A stretch of DNA of 64,000 bases from contig JAFAQY010000018.1 in NCBI GenBank assembly GCA_019261985.1, positions 85,591 through 149,590 of the forward strand. Direction: 5' to 3'. Of the stretch, positions 51,951 through 61,277 are shown piece after piece (position 1 is the stretch's first letter; each line of letters starts with the position of its first letter). The position numbers and the translations under genes are program-made. The notes below the pieces were generated by a model. The model was given only the letters and a program-made list of their open reading frames with translations. It did not search any database and had not been told where the DNA came from. This DNA is from Bryobacterales bacterium. Its GTDB lineage: Bacteria; Acidobacteriota; Terriglobia; Bryobacterales; Bryobacteraceae.

Positions 51951-52958
51951 ATGAGCCAGATGGAGCGGATCTACAAGCTCGACCGCCTGTTTCGGCGGAA
52001 AAGGCCACCGTCCAGGCGCGAGATTCTGGATACGTTCGAGATCTCGCCGGCGCAGTTCAAGCGAGACTTGGAGTATATGCGGAACCGCCTGGGCGCCCCC
52101 ATTACCTTCGATAATCCGGGAGGCGGGTACAAATACGCATCGGATGAATTCAATCTTCCTGGGCTGTGGTTCACCGAGCGTGAGGTCTATTCGCTTCTCG
52201 TCATGCATTCGCTGCTTGAGCAACTTCAGCCTGGTTTTGTACAGGAGCAACTCGGACCCTTCAGGGACAAGTTGCGCGCACTGCTGGGGAAGTCTGGACG
52301 GGGCGCTAAGAGCATTCTGGAACGGATGCAAGTTATCATCGCGCCGCAGCGTCCAATCGATGGTGAGCATTTCCAAGCCATTTGCGACGCCACGCTGCGC
52401 CGCAAGAAATTGCGGATGCGTTATTACTCGCGCTCGCGCGGCGCCGAGAGCGACCGCATCGTTTCGCCACAGCGCGTGATTTACTATCGCGGAAACTGGT
52501 ACCTGGATGGCTGGTGCCACGAAAAGCAAGCGATGCGACGGTTTGCCGTAGATGCGGTTCGCCTTGCTTCCGTACTGGAAGAGCCCGCCTGCGAAATCGA
52601 GGCCGAGACGGGGCAGGAGGGGTATGGGATTTTCTTTGGTCCGGCCGAGCATATCGCCGTGCTGCACTTCGATGCGGAGGCCGCCAGGTGGGTCGCGGAG
52701 GAGGAGTGGCATCCGCAGCAGCGGGCTTCCGTGCTGCCGGATGGCAGATTGCAACTGGAAGTCCCATATGGCAATCCCCAGGAAATCATTATGGATATTT
52801 TGAGGCACGGACCGCACGTTGAGGTGGTCCAACCGGCCTCGCTCCGCAGCGCTGTCGCGGAAACCCTGCGCCAGGCAGCGGAGAAATATGACCAACCGAA
52901 ACGGTCGGCCGGTTCCGCGCAATCTATCGAAGCCGCGCGGACGGCGCGGGTTCGCTGA
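51951..52958 (+). CDS. WYL-domain transcriptional regulator
   Basis: 335 residues from ATG 51951 (AAGGAC site upstream); GTG 51924 is an alternative. The N-terminal helix-turn-helix (MSQMERIYKLDRLFRRKRPP, SRREILDTFEISPAQFKRDL) is followed by a WYL domain (AICDATLRRKKLRMRYYS, NWYLDGWCHEKQAMRRFAVD) and a WCX-type C-terminus. WYL regulators often control defence operons and sense nucleic acid or nucleotide ligands. It is 90 bases ahead of the SbcD-like gene on the same strand and probably controls that module. Confidence 0.93.
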   Translation: MSQMERIYKLDRLFRRKRPPSRREILDTFEISPAQFKRDLEYMRNRLGAPITFDNPGGGYKYASDEFNLPGLWFTEREVYSLLVMHSLLEQLQPGFVQEQLGPFRDKLRALLGKSGRGAKSILERMQVIIAPQRPIDGEHFQAICDATLRRKKLRMRYYSRSRGAESDRIVSPQRVIYYRGNWYLDGWCHEKQAMRRFAVDAVRLASVLEEPACEIEAETGQEGYGIFFGPAEHIAVLHFDAEAARWVAEEEWHPQQRASVLPDGRLQLEVPYGNPQEIIMDILRHGPHVEVVQPASLRSAVAETLRQAAEKYDQPKRSAGSAQSIEAARTARVR

Positions 52959-53048
52959 AGGCAACCCGCAACACTCATCCCCAGAATTCCGGTTCCAGGC
53001 TCTCTCTATGAGCCATCGCCACCGGCATACTCTTTTGGAGAGCAAATT

Positions 53049-54146
53049 ATGAAATTCCTGCACACAGCCGATTGGCAGGTTGGGATGCGCGCCACGATGC
53101 TGGGCGAGAAAGGCGAACGCGCGCGGATGGCGCGCTTGGAATCCGCGCGCCGCGTGATCGAATTGGCGCGCGGCGAGGCCGTGGATTTCATCGTCGTTGC
53201 CGGCGATACGTTCGAACACAACGGGGTCGACCGAATCAAGGTGCGCGAGGTGGCGAAAATCCTAGGCGGCGCGGATCGTCCCGTGTATGTGACCTCTGGG
53301 AACCACGACCCAATCATGCCGGGATCGGTTTGGGAGGAGCCGATGTGGCGTGAATGGCCCAATATTCATTTGCTGATGAATGAAGCGCCGGTGGAAGCGC
53401 CTGGCGCGACACTTTATCCCTGCCCGGTGTCGGCCAGGGATTCGAGTGACGATCCCACGGGCTGGATACATCCGATCAACGGCAGCATCGCCATTGGAAT
53501 CGCCCACGGGAGCGTGGAGAGCCCCGCGTATCAGCAGGCGGCGCCAGTGGCTCGGCAGGCGGCGGAAATCCGCGGTTTGGATTATTTGGCCTTAGGACAC
53601 TTCCATTCGAAAGCGCTGTATCCGGGCAGCGACGGCGTAGTGCGCATGGCGTATTGCGGGACGCATGAGCAGACGGCCTTCGGCGAGCAAGCCAGCGGCA
53701 ACGCGCTGATCGTCGAAATCGCGCGTCGCGGCGCCCCACCGCGGATTCAAGCGGCGCGGACGGGCATCCTCGAATGGCTTGCCTACCGTCGAAAGATTGA
53801 GGAGCCCGGCCAAATCGCCGCCCTCGCGACCGAACTGGATGAGCTGAGCGATCCTGAGCGGACGCTGGTGGATTGTGTTCTAGAGGGCACGCTTGTCGGC
53901 GGAGACCACGATGCTCTGGCGCAACTGCTGGAAGTCGTTGAGAAGCGCTTCCTGTTCGGACGCTCGGATACCAGCCGTCTTGTGCCAGACCAAAGCGGGC
54001 CAGAGTGGATCGACCGCCTGCCCGAGGGATACCTGCGAAACGCCGCACAGGATCTGCTTGCCGCCGCGTCCGCGAATCCGCCAGACCCGGCGGCCACCGC
54101 GGCATTGAGGGAGTACTCGCGGTTATGGAGGGAGGTGAATCAATGA
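53049..54146 (+). CDS. SbcD/Mre11-like metallophosphoesterase nuclease
   Basis: 365 residues. All motifs of the Mre11/SbcD calcineurin-like fold are visible: FLHTADWQVG, VVAGDTFEHNGV, YVTSGNHDPI, GIAHGS and DYLALGHFHSK. It lacks the longer C-terminal capping domain of E. coli SbcD. It should be the dinuclear-metal nuclease subunit of a complex with the Rad50-like protein, whose ATG overlaps its TGA. Housekeeping SbcCD is usually elsewhere; the setting here suggests a specialised copy. Confidence 0.93.
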   Translation: MKFLHTADWQVGMRATMLGEKGERARMARLESARRVIELARGEAVDFIVVAGDTFEHNGVDRIKVREVAKILGGADRPVYVTSGNHDPIMPGSVWEEPMWREWPNIHLLMNEAPVEAPGATLYPCPVSARDSSDDPTGWIHPINGSIAIGIAHGSVESPAYQQAAPVARQAAEIRGLDYLALGHFHSKALYPGSDGVVRMAYCGTHEQTAFGEQASGNALIVEIARRGAPPRIQAARTGILEWLAYRRKIEEPGQIAALATELDELSDPERTLVDCVLEGTLVGGDHDALAQLLEVVEKRFLFGRSDTSRLVPDQSGPEWIDRLPEGYLRNAAQDLLAAASANPPDPAATAALREYSRLWREVNQ

Positions 54147-56854
54147 TCCTACATTCGGCGCGGGTGGAAAACTATAAAGGAATTCGTGGGCCGCTCGAGG
54201 TGAGCTTCAATCCACACTTGCCCAACCTGCTGGAAGGGCCTAACGGCGCCGGCAAATCCACGCTTGTGGAGGCAATCCAGTGTGCGCTCATCGAAAACCA
54301 CAACACCGCGGGCGCGAGCGCGGAGCAGATGCGGCCCCGCGAGACTGCACTGGCCCCCGCAATCGCGGTGGTGTTCGAACAGGGCGGAACTGTGTACCGC
54401 ATCTCCAAAACCTTTCTGGACTCGCCCAAAGCACTGCTGGAGCGTAGGCGGCCGGATGGGGCCTTCGATGGCATCGCAAAGGGCAGGGCGGCAGACGAGC
54501 AAGCGCGGGATATGTTGCGCAGCCAAGGGGCCCGGTCCAAAGAGAAGCCCGGCGAACGGCTGGGCACCTTCTCCATTCTGTGCGGCTCGCAAAATCAGCA
54601 GGAACTTCCGGAGCTCAGCGGGAACGCTTTGACGGATATCCGCGAGATGCTAGGCGCGCAGGTTTCCGGTAAGCAAGGCGATGCCTTCGAAAAAGCGATC
54701 GGCAAGAAATATTTCTCGCTTTGGACGCCCGGCGGCAAGCCGAAGAAAGGGCATTTGACTGAAATCCAGGAGCAGTTGGCGAAAGCGCGCCTGGAGCGGG
54801 AACAGAGCCGGGAGATCATGCAAAAGATCGCGATGCATGAGACTGCCGCGCTCACATGGCGTGAGCAATCCCAAGAGAAACTGAAGCGGCTGCAAGCCGC
54901 GCAGACTGAAGCCGGAGATCTCGCTCCGGTCGCTCAGCGGATGGTCGATTTGCGTGCCCAGAGAGTACCGGCCGTAAGCCGGAAGGATGCAGCCGATGCA
55001 AATTATAAGCTCCTCCGCGTACAAATCGACCGGCTCATGGAGGCCGGCAAGAAGAAACGGTCATGCGAAGACGCCCGCCCGGAATTGGAAGAGGCCGAGC
55101 GGAGCGCCCGGGGCGAGCTCGAATTGGCCATTCAGGGTGCAGCCGCCGCGCGGCAGGAATGGGAAGCCGCTTCGCGGCACGACCCAGAGCTTGAAGCGGC
55201 TGAATCCCGGCTGGAGCGCGCCGTAGTTTTCGTAAGTTTGGCAAAGGAACTTCTCGCTATTCAAAGTCGCCTGCGCCGTGCTTCCGAGGCCAGTGTACGC
55301 AAGCTCGCTCTGGAGGGCGAATTGGCGGCGTTGAACGCGCCGGATAGGGCGAGATGGGCGGAGATCCAATCGGCGGGCCAGGCGTTCGACGAGGCGCGGC
55401 TCAACGTAGAGGCATTCGAGCTGCGGCTTGATCTCGCCGCGGAGCGCGATCTTGCGGTCGACGTAATTGCTGGCGAGCCCGCTGGTGAAGTCCGGGTGGC
55501 GACGGGACACACCGTGACCGCGCGTGGAGATGGGCAAGTCAAAATACACCTACCGGGGATCGCCACCCTTACAATTTCCGGCCCGGCCGGGGACGCACCC
55601 GAATGGCGCGCTCGACTGGGAAACAGGCGCGAGGAGTTGAATGCACTGCTGGCTGCATACGGCATCTCGGCGTGGCAGGAACTCTCAGAGCGCGTCCGGC
55701 AGCAGGACGCGCTTTCCGCCGAGATTGCATTGGCGGATGCGGAATACCGGGCCGCTCTGGGTGTTGATACTGCCGCCGAGCTCAGCGAACAGGCGCACAC
55801 GCTGGAGACCCAACAGCGCGAGATTTTCGCGGCTGAACCTTCATGGGGAGCTGCGTCGCCGGACCTTCAAGGCCTCAAGAACGAGCTTTCGAAGACCAAA
55901 ACGGGGCGCGCTCAAGCGCAGGCGGACGCGATGGTGAAATGGCAGGCTGCCGAGGGCCGCCGCGGCGAAGCGGAACGCGCCGCAGGGTTCGCCACCGCCG
56001 TGCGGGAGGCGAACGAAAACTCACTTGCCGCGGCGGTATCGGACCTTCGAACGCTCGAAGCGGACGGAAAGACCATGACCGAGCGCCTGGATGAGTTGAG
56101 CAACCGGCGGCGCGAATGCGAGAGCGCCGAGGAAAGTGTGAAAAACATCGATGCAGAAATGGCGGCGCTGCCTGCCGATGCTCCAGACCGTTTGGAAGCC
56201 GTTCATAAGAGGATCAACCAGCTTGAATCCGAGATTCAGAGCGCGCGAGAGGCCTATAAACAGGACGAAGCCTCGGCTCGAGCGCTGCTGCAGCAAGGTC
56301 CTTATACGAGCCTGGCGAGCGCGGAAGAGCTGGTAAAGCAACTGGAGGACGATGAAGCCGGTGAGAAGCTCCGCCTGGAGTCCATACGCCGGCTGAAGAC
56401 CGCTATCGAAGAGGCAAAAGCGAAAGCTCTTGCGGGAATATCGGAGCCCGTGGAGAGAAGGGCGGCCGCCATACTCGAACGCATTGCCGGGCGGCCGTTC
56501 GCGCGCATCCAGCTTGGCGATGGGATGGAGGTGAAATCGGTCCGGCCGAATGGGTGCGAAGGAGCGGCGCCGGTGGACGATATGTCCGCCGGCGAAAAAG
56601 AGCAGATCTACTTTGCCACCCGCCTCGCGCTCGCGGAGGTCATGAGCGAAGCGGAGCGGCAGACTCTCGTGCTCGATGATCCGCTGGTGAACACGGACCC
56701 GGATCGCCTGCTGCGGATCCTGGAACTTATTAACGAAAAATCGGACCGATTGCAATTCGTGATTCTGTCGTGCCATCCGGAGCGTTATGTGGATCTTCCG
56801 GGCGCGGTGGCGCGGCACATAGAAAAGCTCGAATCCGCGGAGGCCGTGGCGTGA
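54143..56854 (+). CDS. Rad50/SbcC-like SMC ATPase without zinc hook
   Basis: Start at ATG 54143, overlapping the nuclease stop (ATGA) behind a GGAGGGAGG site; 903 residues. ABC-type head with Walker A EGPNGAGKST (32-40), signature DDMSAGEKEQIYFATRLAL (about 810) and Walker B TLVLDDPLVNTD (about 842). Two long coiled coils (about 210-435 and 490-800) are split by a short beta-rich insert (about 445-485; VRVATGHTVTARGDGQVKIH). The CxxC zinc hook of Rad50/SbcC is absent; the insert sits where the hook would be. Pairing with the SbcD-like nuclease is clear from the gene overlap. Confidence 0.92.
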   Translation: MILHSARVENYKGIRGPLEVSFNPHLPNLLEGPNGAGKSTLVEAIQCALIENHNTAGASAEQMRPRETALAPAIAVVFEQGGTVYRISKTFLDSPKALLERRRPDGAFDGIAKGRAADEQARDMLRSQGARSKEKPGERLGTFSILCGSQNQQELPELSGNALTDIREMLGAQVSGKQGDAFEKAIGKKYFSLWTPGGKPKKGHLTEIQEQLAKARLEREQSREIMQKIAMHETAALTWREQSQEKLKRLQAAQTEAGDLAPVAQRMVDLRAQRVPAVSRKDAADANYKLLRVQIDRLMEAGKKKRSCEDARPELEEAERSARGELELAIQGAAAARQEWEAASRHDPELEAAESRLERAVVFVSLAKELLAIQSRLRRASEASVRKLALEGELAALNAPDRARWAEIQSAGQAFDEARLNVEAFELRLDLAAERDLAVDVIAGEPAGEVRVATGHTVTARGDGQVKIHLPGIATLTISGPAGDAPEWRARLGNRREELNALLAAYGISAWQELSERVRQQDALSAEIALADAEYRAALGVDTAAELSEQAHTLETQQREIFAAEPSWGAASPDLQGLKNELSKTKTGRAQAQADAMVKWQAAEGRRGEAERAAGFATAVREANENSLAAAVSDLRTLEADGKTMTERLDELSNRRRECESAEESVKNIDAEMAALPADAPDRLEAVHKRINQLESEIQSAREAYKQDEASARALLQQGPYTSLASAEELVKQLEDDEAGEKLRLESIRRLKTAIEEAKAKALAGISEPVERRAAAILERIAGRPFARIQLGDGMEVKSVRPNGCEGAAPVDDMSAGEKEQIYFATRLALAEVMSEAERQTLVLDDPLVNTDPDRLLRILELINEKSDRLQFVILSCHPERYVDLPGAVARHIEKLESAEAVA

Positions 56855-59800
56855 AGCGCACCGGTGACCGATACATCTACTCACCTTCGGATTTGGTGAA
56901 CTTCACTCTCTCGGAGTTCATTACGTGGATGGACCGCTTCGCTTGGGAACGGCCCGGCGAAATCGAACCCGATCCGCCCAGCGAAGAGCAGAAGATGATC
57001 CAGGATAAAGGGAACGAACACGAACGCTCCTACCTGGAGGCATTGAGTGCCGCTGGTTGGCGAGTTTGCGACCTCAGCGGTTTTCGTGCGCGTCCCGCAC
57101 CCACATTAGACGCCATGCGCCGCGGCGAAGAAATGATCTACCAGGGATACCTGGCGAATGGCGAGTTTGCCGGTTACCCCGATTTCCTGATGCGCGTCGA
57201 GACACCGTCCTTTCTTGGCGCCTGGTCCTACGAACCCTGGGATACCAAGCTCGCGCGGCATCCGAAGCCGTATTTCCTGATCCAACTTTGCTGTTATGCC
57301 GAGATGCTCGAAGTAGCGCAGGGCGCGAGGCCAGAACGATTACGAGTGGTGTTGGGATCGCGGAGCGCGGATGGTTCGGAAACGGCGGCCTTTCGGACGG
57401 ACGATTTTTTCTACTACTACCGCGCCGTCAAAGAGGCGTTTCTCGAACAGCAGCGGAATTTCGATCCGGACCGCAGGCCGGAGATTCCGCCGCTTGCGGA
57501 TCTTGGACAATGGTCCGGTTTTGCAGAGCGCCAACTTAGCGAGAGGGACGACCTCGCAATGGTGGCCGATATTCGCACAAGCCAAATCCATAAGCTGCGC
57601 GCGGCGGGGATTTCAACGGTAGCGCAGCTTGCGGGCGCGGACGGCGTCCAAATCCCGCGCCTGAACGGCGTCACGCTCGCAAAGCTCAGGCGACAGGCAC
57701 GGCTTCAGATCGCGTCCCGCGGCGAGCCCGTGCCGGCTTACGAACTGCTCACTCCGGATGAAGCGGACGGGCCGCGCGGCCTTTCGCTGCTGCCGCTCGA
57801 ATCAATGGCGGATGTCTTCTTCGATATGGAAGGATTTCCGCTAATCGACGATGGGCGGGAATATCTCTTCGGCGCCTCTTATTACGATGGCGGCGAAGTT
57901 CGTTTCCGCGACTGGTGGGCTCACAGCCCCGCCCAGGAGCGGCGCGCCTTCGAATCCTTCGTCCAATGGGTACATGCACGCTGGCGCGAGCACCCGGAGT
58001 TGCACATCTACCACTACAACCACTATGAGGTGACCGCACTGCGCCGGCTTATGGGCAAGTACGGCGTCTGCGAGCAGGAAATAGACGAGCTGTTGAGGGG
58101 CGGAGTTTTCGTCGATCTCTACAGGATCGTCCGCCAGTCCGTGACGATTGGGGAGCCTTCGTATTCACTAAAGTACGTTGAGCGCCTCTATCGGGGGCGG
58201 CGTGAAGGCGATGTCGTTTCGGCGGCCGAATCCATGGTTTTCCACCAGCGCTGGCTCATCTCGCAGGATGGGGACACCACGGAGACCTCGGCGACCCTAA
58301 AGCAGATCCGCGATTACAACGAACAGGATTGCCGCTCTACAGCTGAATTAGCGGCTTGGCTTCGGGACCGGCAACAGCACTCCGGAATTCTATCGCGAGC
58401 GCCAGAGGAGGTTCCGGAGGAGACTGTACAGCAGACCGAGGCAACTAGCGAGAATGCGCGGCGGCATGCTCGGGCGCTGGAAATCCTGCGCAGCCTTCCG
58501 GAGCCACGGCCCTCGGGCGACGTGGGCGAGCGATACCGCGTCACCGAACTTCTGGCCTGGTTGCTCGAATTCTACCGGCGGGAGGAGAAGCCGATCTGGT
58601 GGCGCCGCTTCGATCGCATGGACATGGACGAGAACGATCTGATCGACGACCCAGATTGTCTGGCCGGGTTGCAGCGAACCACGCGGGAGCCGGAACGGGT
58701 GAAGCGATCCTTGGCTTATGAGTATTCGTTCGATCCCCACCAGGAAACCAAAGTGCGCGCCGGCGATAACTGCCTTTACACCCATGACTGGACGAAGCAC
58801 GCAAGAATCGAACATCTGGATTTCGATGCGCGTCGAATCATGCTGGTCGTCAGCGACGTTCAAGGCACGCCGCCAAACCGCCTGAGCATCGCCCCGGATG
58901 AACCGACTTTAGGAAAACTGCTTGCGCGCGCCGTGGAGCGCGTGGTCAATTGCTGGCGCGAGTCCGGTCGGCTTCCCGGCGCTCTCGAAGACTTCCTCTT
59001 TCGCCGGCGGCCCAGGTTGCTCCGGAACCCGAATGGACCAATCATTCCGCCCGGCGTCCGAACTCTTGAAGGATGTGTCGCGGCTGCGCTGGATATGCGC
59101 GAGACCACTCTCTGTATTCAAGGACCGCCCGGCTCGGGAAAAACATTCACCGGCGCCAGAATGATCGCTGCCTTGTTGAAGGCGGGCAAACGAGTCGGAA
59201 TCGCATCGAATAGCCATCGCGCCATTAACCTGCTGCTGGCGGAGGCGTGGCGCGAAGCGCGGGAATCGGGGTTCCGTGAGAAAGCCGTCAAAGTATGCAG
59301 GGACGAAGAGGATCTCGATGGGCTTCCGGAAGAAATCTGCCAAATCGAATCAGGTCGAGATTTATTCGGCGAGAGCGCAGTGCCGCAGCTAATCGGTGGG
59401 ACGGCGTTCGCGTTCAGTTGTGAAGACGCGCAGTGCGCGCTTGATTATCTCTTTGTGGACGAAGCGGGCCAAGTCTCGCTTGCCAATCTGGTTGCCATGG
59501 CGCCGGCGGCAACCAACCTTGTGCTCCTCGGCGACCAAATGCAGTTGGGCCAGCCGATCCAGGGGTCGCATCCCGGAGAGAGCGGCCTTTCGGCGCTGGA
59601 ATACTTGTTACAAGGGCAGCCGACGGTCCGAGAAGATTTTGGGATTTTCCTGCCTAGGACCTGGCGCCTCCACCCGGCCCTCTGCCATTTCATTTCGGGA
59701 GCTGTGTACGAGAACCGCCTTGGATGCGAGCCGCACACAGGGGAGCGCGTTATCGTGGCTGACGACCAAACGCCATCCTGGATGACGCGTACGGCAGGTC

Positions 59801-60297
59801 TGGTCTACATTCCCGTGGAGCACGAGGGAAATGTCTACGAAAGCGCCGAGGAGGAAGAGCGAATTGCAGATCTGGTTCAAGACCTGATGGCGCTGCAGGT
59901 CCGCAACGAAAACGGCGGTATTCGCCAGATCGTGCCGGACGACATCCTCGTCGTCGCACCCTACAACCTCCAGGTGCGTCGCCTTGAGCGGCGGCTCCGG
60001 CCGGTGCGCGTTGGAACCGTCGATAAGTTCCAGGGCCAGGAGGCCGCTGTTGTGATCTTTTCGATGTGCGCGTCCAGCGGCGAAGCGTCGCCGCGCGGCA
60101 TCGAGTTTCTCTTCAGCCGCAACCGCCTCAATGTGGCGACCTCGCGCGCGCAAACGCTGGCGATACTCGTTGCCAGCCCGGCCCTCGTCAGGACGCCCTG
60201 CTCCTCTATCGAGCAGATTCAGTTGGTAAACATGTACAGCCGCGCGGTTGAGGAAGGCAGCGCAGATACCCGCGCCGCGGCAGGAGGCGCGTTGTAG
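56851..60297 (+). CDS. TM0106-type RecB-like nuclease, RNase H-like domain and SF1 helicase in one protein
   Basis: Start at GTG 56851, overlapping the ATPase stop (GTGA); 1148 residues. Residues 1-330 are a PD-(D/E)XK RecB-like nuclease (EFAGYPDFLM and WDTKLARHPKPYF carry the D...D-x-K). Residues about 320-500 are an RNase H-like exonuclease-type domain (VFFDMEGFPLIDDG, HIYHYNHYEVTALRRL, DYNEQDCRSTAEL). Residues about 640-1148 are a Dna2/AAA_12 SF1 helicase: IQGPPGSGKTFTGARM (about 756), VDEAGQVSLANLV (about 868), VGTVDKFQGQEAAVVIF and a final LNVATSRA. It would unwind and degrade DNA. Confidence 0.92.
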   Translation: MKRTGDRYIYSPSDLVNFTLSEFITWMDRFAWERPGEIEPDPPSEEQKMIQDKGNEHERSYLEALSAAGWRVCDLSGFRARPAPTLDAMRRGEEMIYQGYLANGEFAGYPDFLMRVETPSFLGAWSYEPWDTKLARHPKPYFLIQLCCYAEMLEVAQGARPERLRVVLGSRSADGSETAAFRTDDFFYYYRAVKEAFLEQQRNFDPDRRPEIPPLADLGQWSGFAERQLSERDDLAMVADIRTSQIHKLRAAGISTVAQLAGADGVQIPRLNGVTLAKLRRQARLQIASRGEPVPAYELLTPDEADGPRGLSLLPLESMADVFFDMEGFPLIDDGREYLFGASYYDGGEVRFRDWWAHSPAQERRAFESFVQWVHARWREHPELHIYHYNHYEVTALRRLMGKYGVCEQEIDELLRGGVFVDLYRIVRQSVTIGEPSYSLKYVERLYRGRREGDVVSAAESMVFHQRWLISQDGDTTETSATLKQIRDYNEQDCRSTAELAAWLRDRQQHSGILSRAPEEVPEETVQQTEATSENARRHARALEILRSLPEPRPSGDVGERYRVTELLAWLLEFYRREEKPIWWRRFDRMDMDENDLIDDPDCLAGLQRTTREPERVKRSLAYEYSFDPHQETKVRAGDNCLYTHDWTKHARIEHLDFDARRIMLVVSDVQGTPPNRLSIAPDEPTLGKLLARAVERVVNCWRESGRLPGALEDFLFRRRPRLLRNPNGPIIPPGVRTLEGCVAAALDMRETTLCIQGPPGSGKTFTGARMIAALLKAGKRVGIASNSHRAINLLLAEAWREARESGFREKAVKVCRDEEDLDGLPEEICQIESGRDLFGESAVPQLIGGTAFAFSCEDAQCALDYLFVDEAGQVSLANLVAMAPAATNLVLLGDQMQLGQPIQGSHPGESGLSALEYLLQGQPTVREDFGIFLPRTWRLHPALCHFISGAVYENRLGCEPHTGERVIVADDQTPSWMTRTAGLVYIPVEHEGNVYESAEEEERIADLVQDLMALQVRNENGGIRQIVPDDILVVAPYNLQVRRLERRLRPVRVGTVDKFQGQEAAVVIFSMCASSGEASPRGIEFLFSRNRLNVATSRAQTLAILVASPALVRTPCSSIEQIQLVNMYSRAVEEGSADTRAAAGGAL

Positions 60298-60528
60298 CCG
60301 GTTTTCACTCTCAAGCACTGGCTTGCGCTGAATCTTAGGAGCCGCCGGTGTCCGTTGCCGATGCGAACAGACGTTAGCACGCTTACTCTGTTTGCGGTTG
60401 CGGGATGGGTATGAAGTGAAGATTGCTCAGGAAGGGCAATAGCTCGACGGGGTTAACACCGACCGAAACGGCTCCTCTCTCCCGGCCAGTTTTTAGGCCA
60501 TTTCATTGAATCCGGCATCGAATTCTCC
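60298..60528. other. Non-coding gap at the right end of the island
   Basis: About 230 bases after the nuclease-helicase stop and before the helicase fragment. I see no supported gene, RNA or repeat. It looks like degraded sequence. Confidence 0.4.
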
Positions 60529-60687
60529 TTGGCGACGCCGCAGGCTTGGGTAAGACGATCGAGGCCGGCATCCTATCCTACTCGCCGAGTTCATCCGGCG
60601 CGGTAAGGGAAAACGAATCCTTGTCGTCAGTTCGAAAAGCATGATGACGCAATTCCAGAAGGAATTGTGGCCGCGCTTCACACTGGG
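60529..60687 (+). pseudogene. SNF2 helicase fragment (motif I region)
   Basis: Reads LGDAAGLGKTIEAGI, then after a frameshift near 60575 LAEFIRRGKGKRILVVSSKS and MMTQFQKELWPRFT. This is the ATP-binding region of a SNF2/HepA-type helicase. It differs from the helicase at 43133, which has ADEVGLGKTITAGLIL there, so it is not a copy of that gene. It runs straight into the integrase fragment. Confidence 0.78.
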
Positions 60688-60951
60688 ACAGAGAACCTTC
60701 GAATCCACGACCTACGTCACTTCACCGCATCAACGGTCACGAGCGCCGGCGTTGAACATAACATCATCAGCTTGCTGACCGATCACAAGAGCCGGGAATT
60801 GCGCGCATACCAGCACCTCCGCGAAGAACTGAAGCGGAGAACGGTAGACCTAATTGCGGGGGTGCTGAAGGAGGCGCAGAAAAACGGCGCCTCTAGTTCA
60901 CACCTACTTCACGCGGGCCGGTTCGAAGGCCAAATCCAAAAAGCTAAGTGA
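60688..60951 (+). pseudogene. Tyrosine integrase C-terminal fragment
   Basis: Carries the C-terminal catalytic boxes of phage-type integrases: HDLRHFTASTVTSAG, LLTDHKSRELRAYQHLREEL (His, and the nucleophilic Tyr in AYQHL). The N-terminal two thirds, including the first catalytic Arg, are missing, and the 5' end is fused to the helicase fragment. It ends 9 bases before the tRNA-Asp att copy, the expected place for the integrase of a tRNA-integrating element. Confidence 0.8.
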
Positions 60952-60959
60952 TTGAAAAT

Positions 60960-61037
<78 letters not shown>

Positions 61038-61119
61038 GCGAAAGGCGTCACGTCCGAATAAAAGAATAGCATACGGACGATGAATCTCATCGTGTTAGAC
61101 TAAAAACGTTCCTCGACGT

Positions 61120-61196
61120 GCGCCCGTAGCTCAGTTGGATAGAGCGTCTGGCTACGAACCAGAAGGTCGGGTGTTCGAATCACTCCGGGCGCACCA
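61120..61196 (+). tRNA. tRNA-Arg (ACG)
   Basis: Complete cloverleaf: acceptor GCGCCCG/CGGGCGC, D arm GCTC...GAGC, anticodon stem TCTGG/CCAGA with loop CTACGAA (anticodon ACG), T arm GGGTG TTCGAAT CACTC and encoded CCA. 77 bases. It is transcribed away from tRNA-Asp; the gap between them holds their promoters. Confidence 0.96.
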
Positions 61197-61277
61197 CTCC
61201 TCAAACCGCCGCGATTCCCGCTATTTCACTCGCTCGCATTGCTTCCATGGTGGCTAAGCGATTGCAGGTTGCTGACC

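Noticed and set aside
51786-53219. A 477-residue open frame on the minus strand
   Set aside because: Antisense to the WYL regulator and the start of the SbcD-like gene, with no domain of its own; shadow of high-GC coding sequence.
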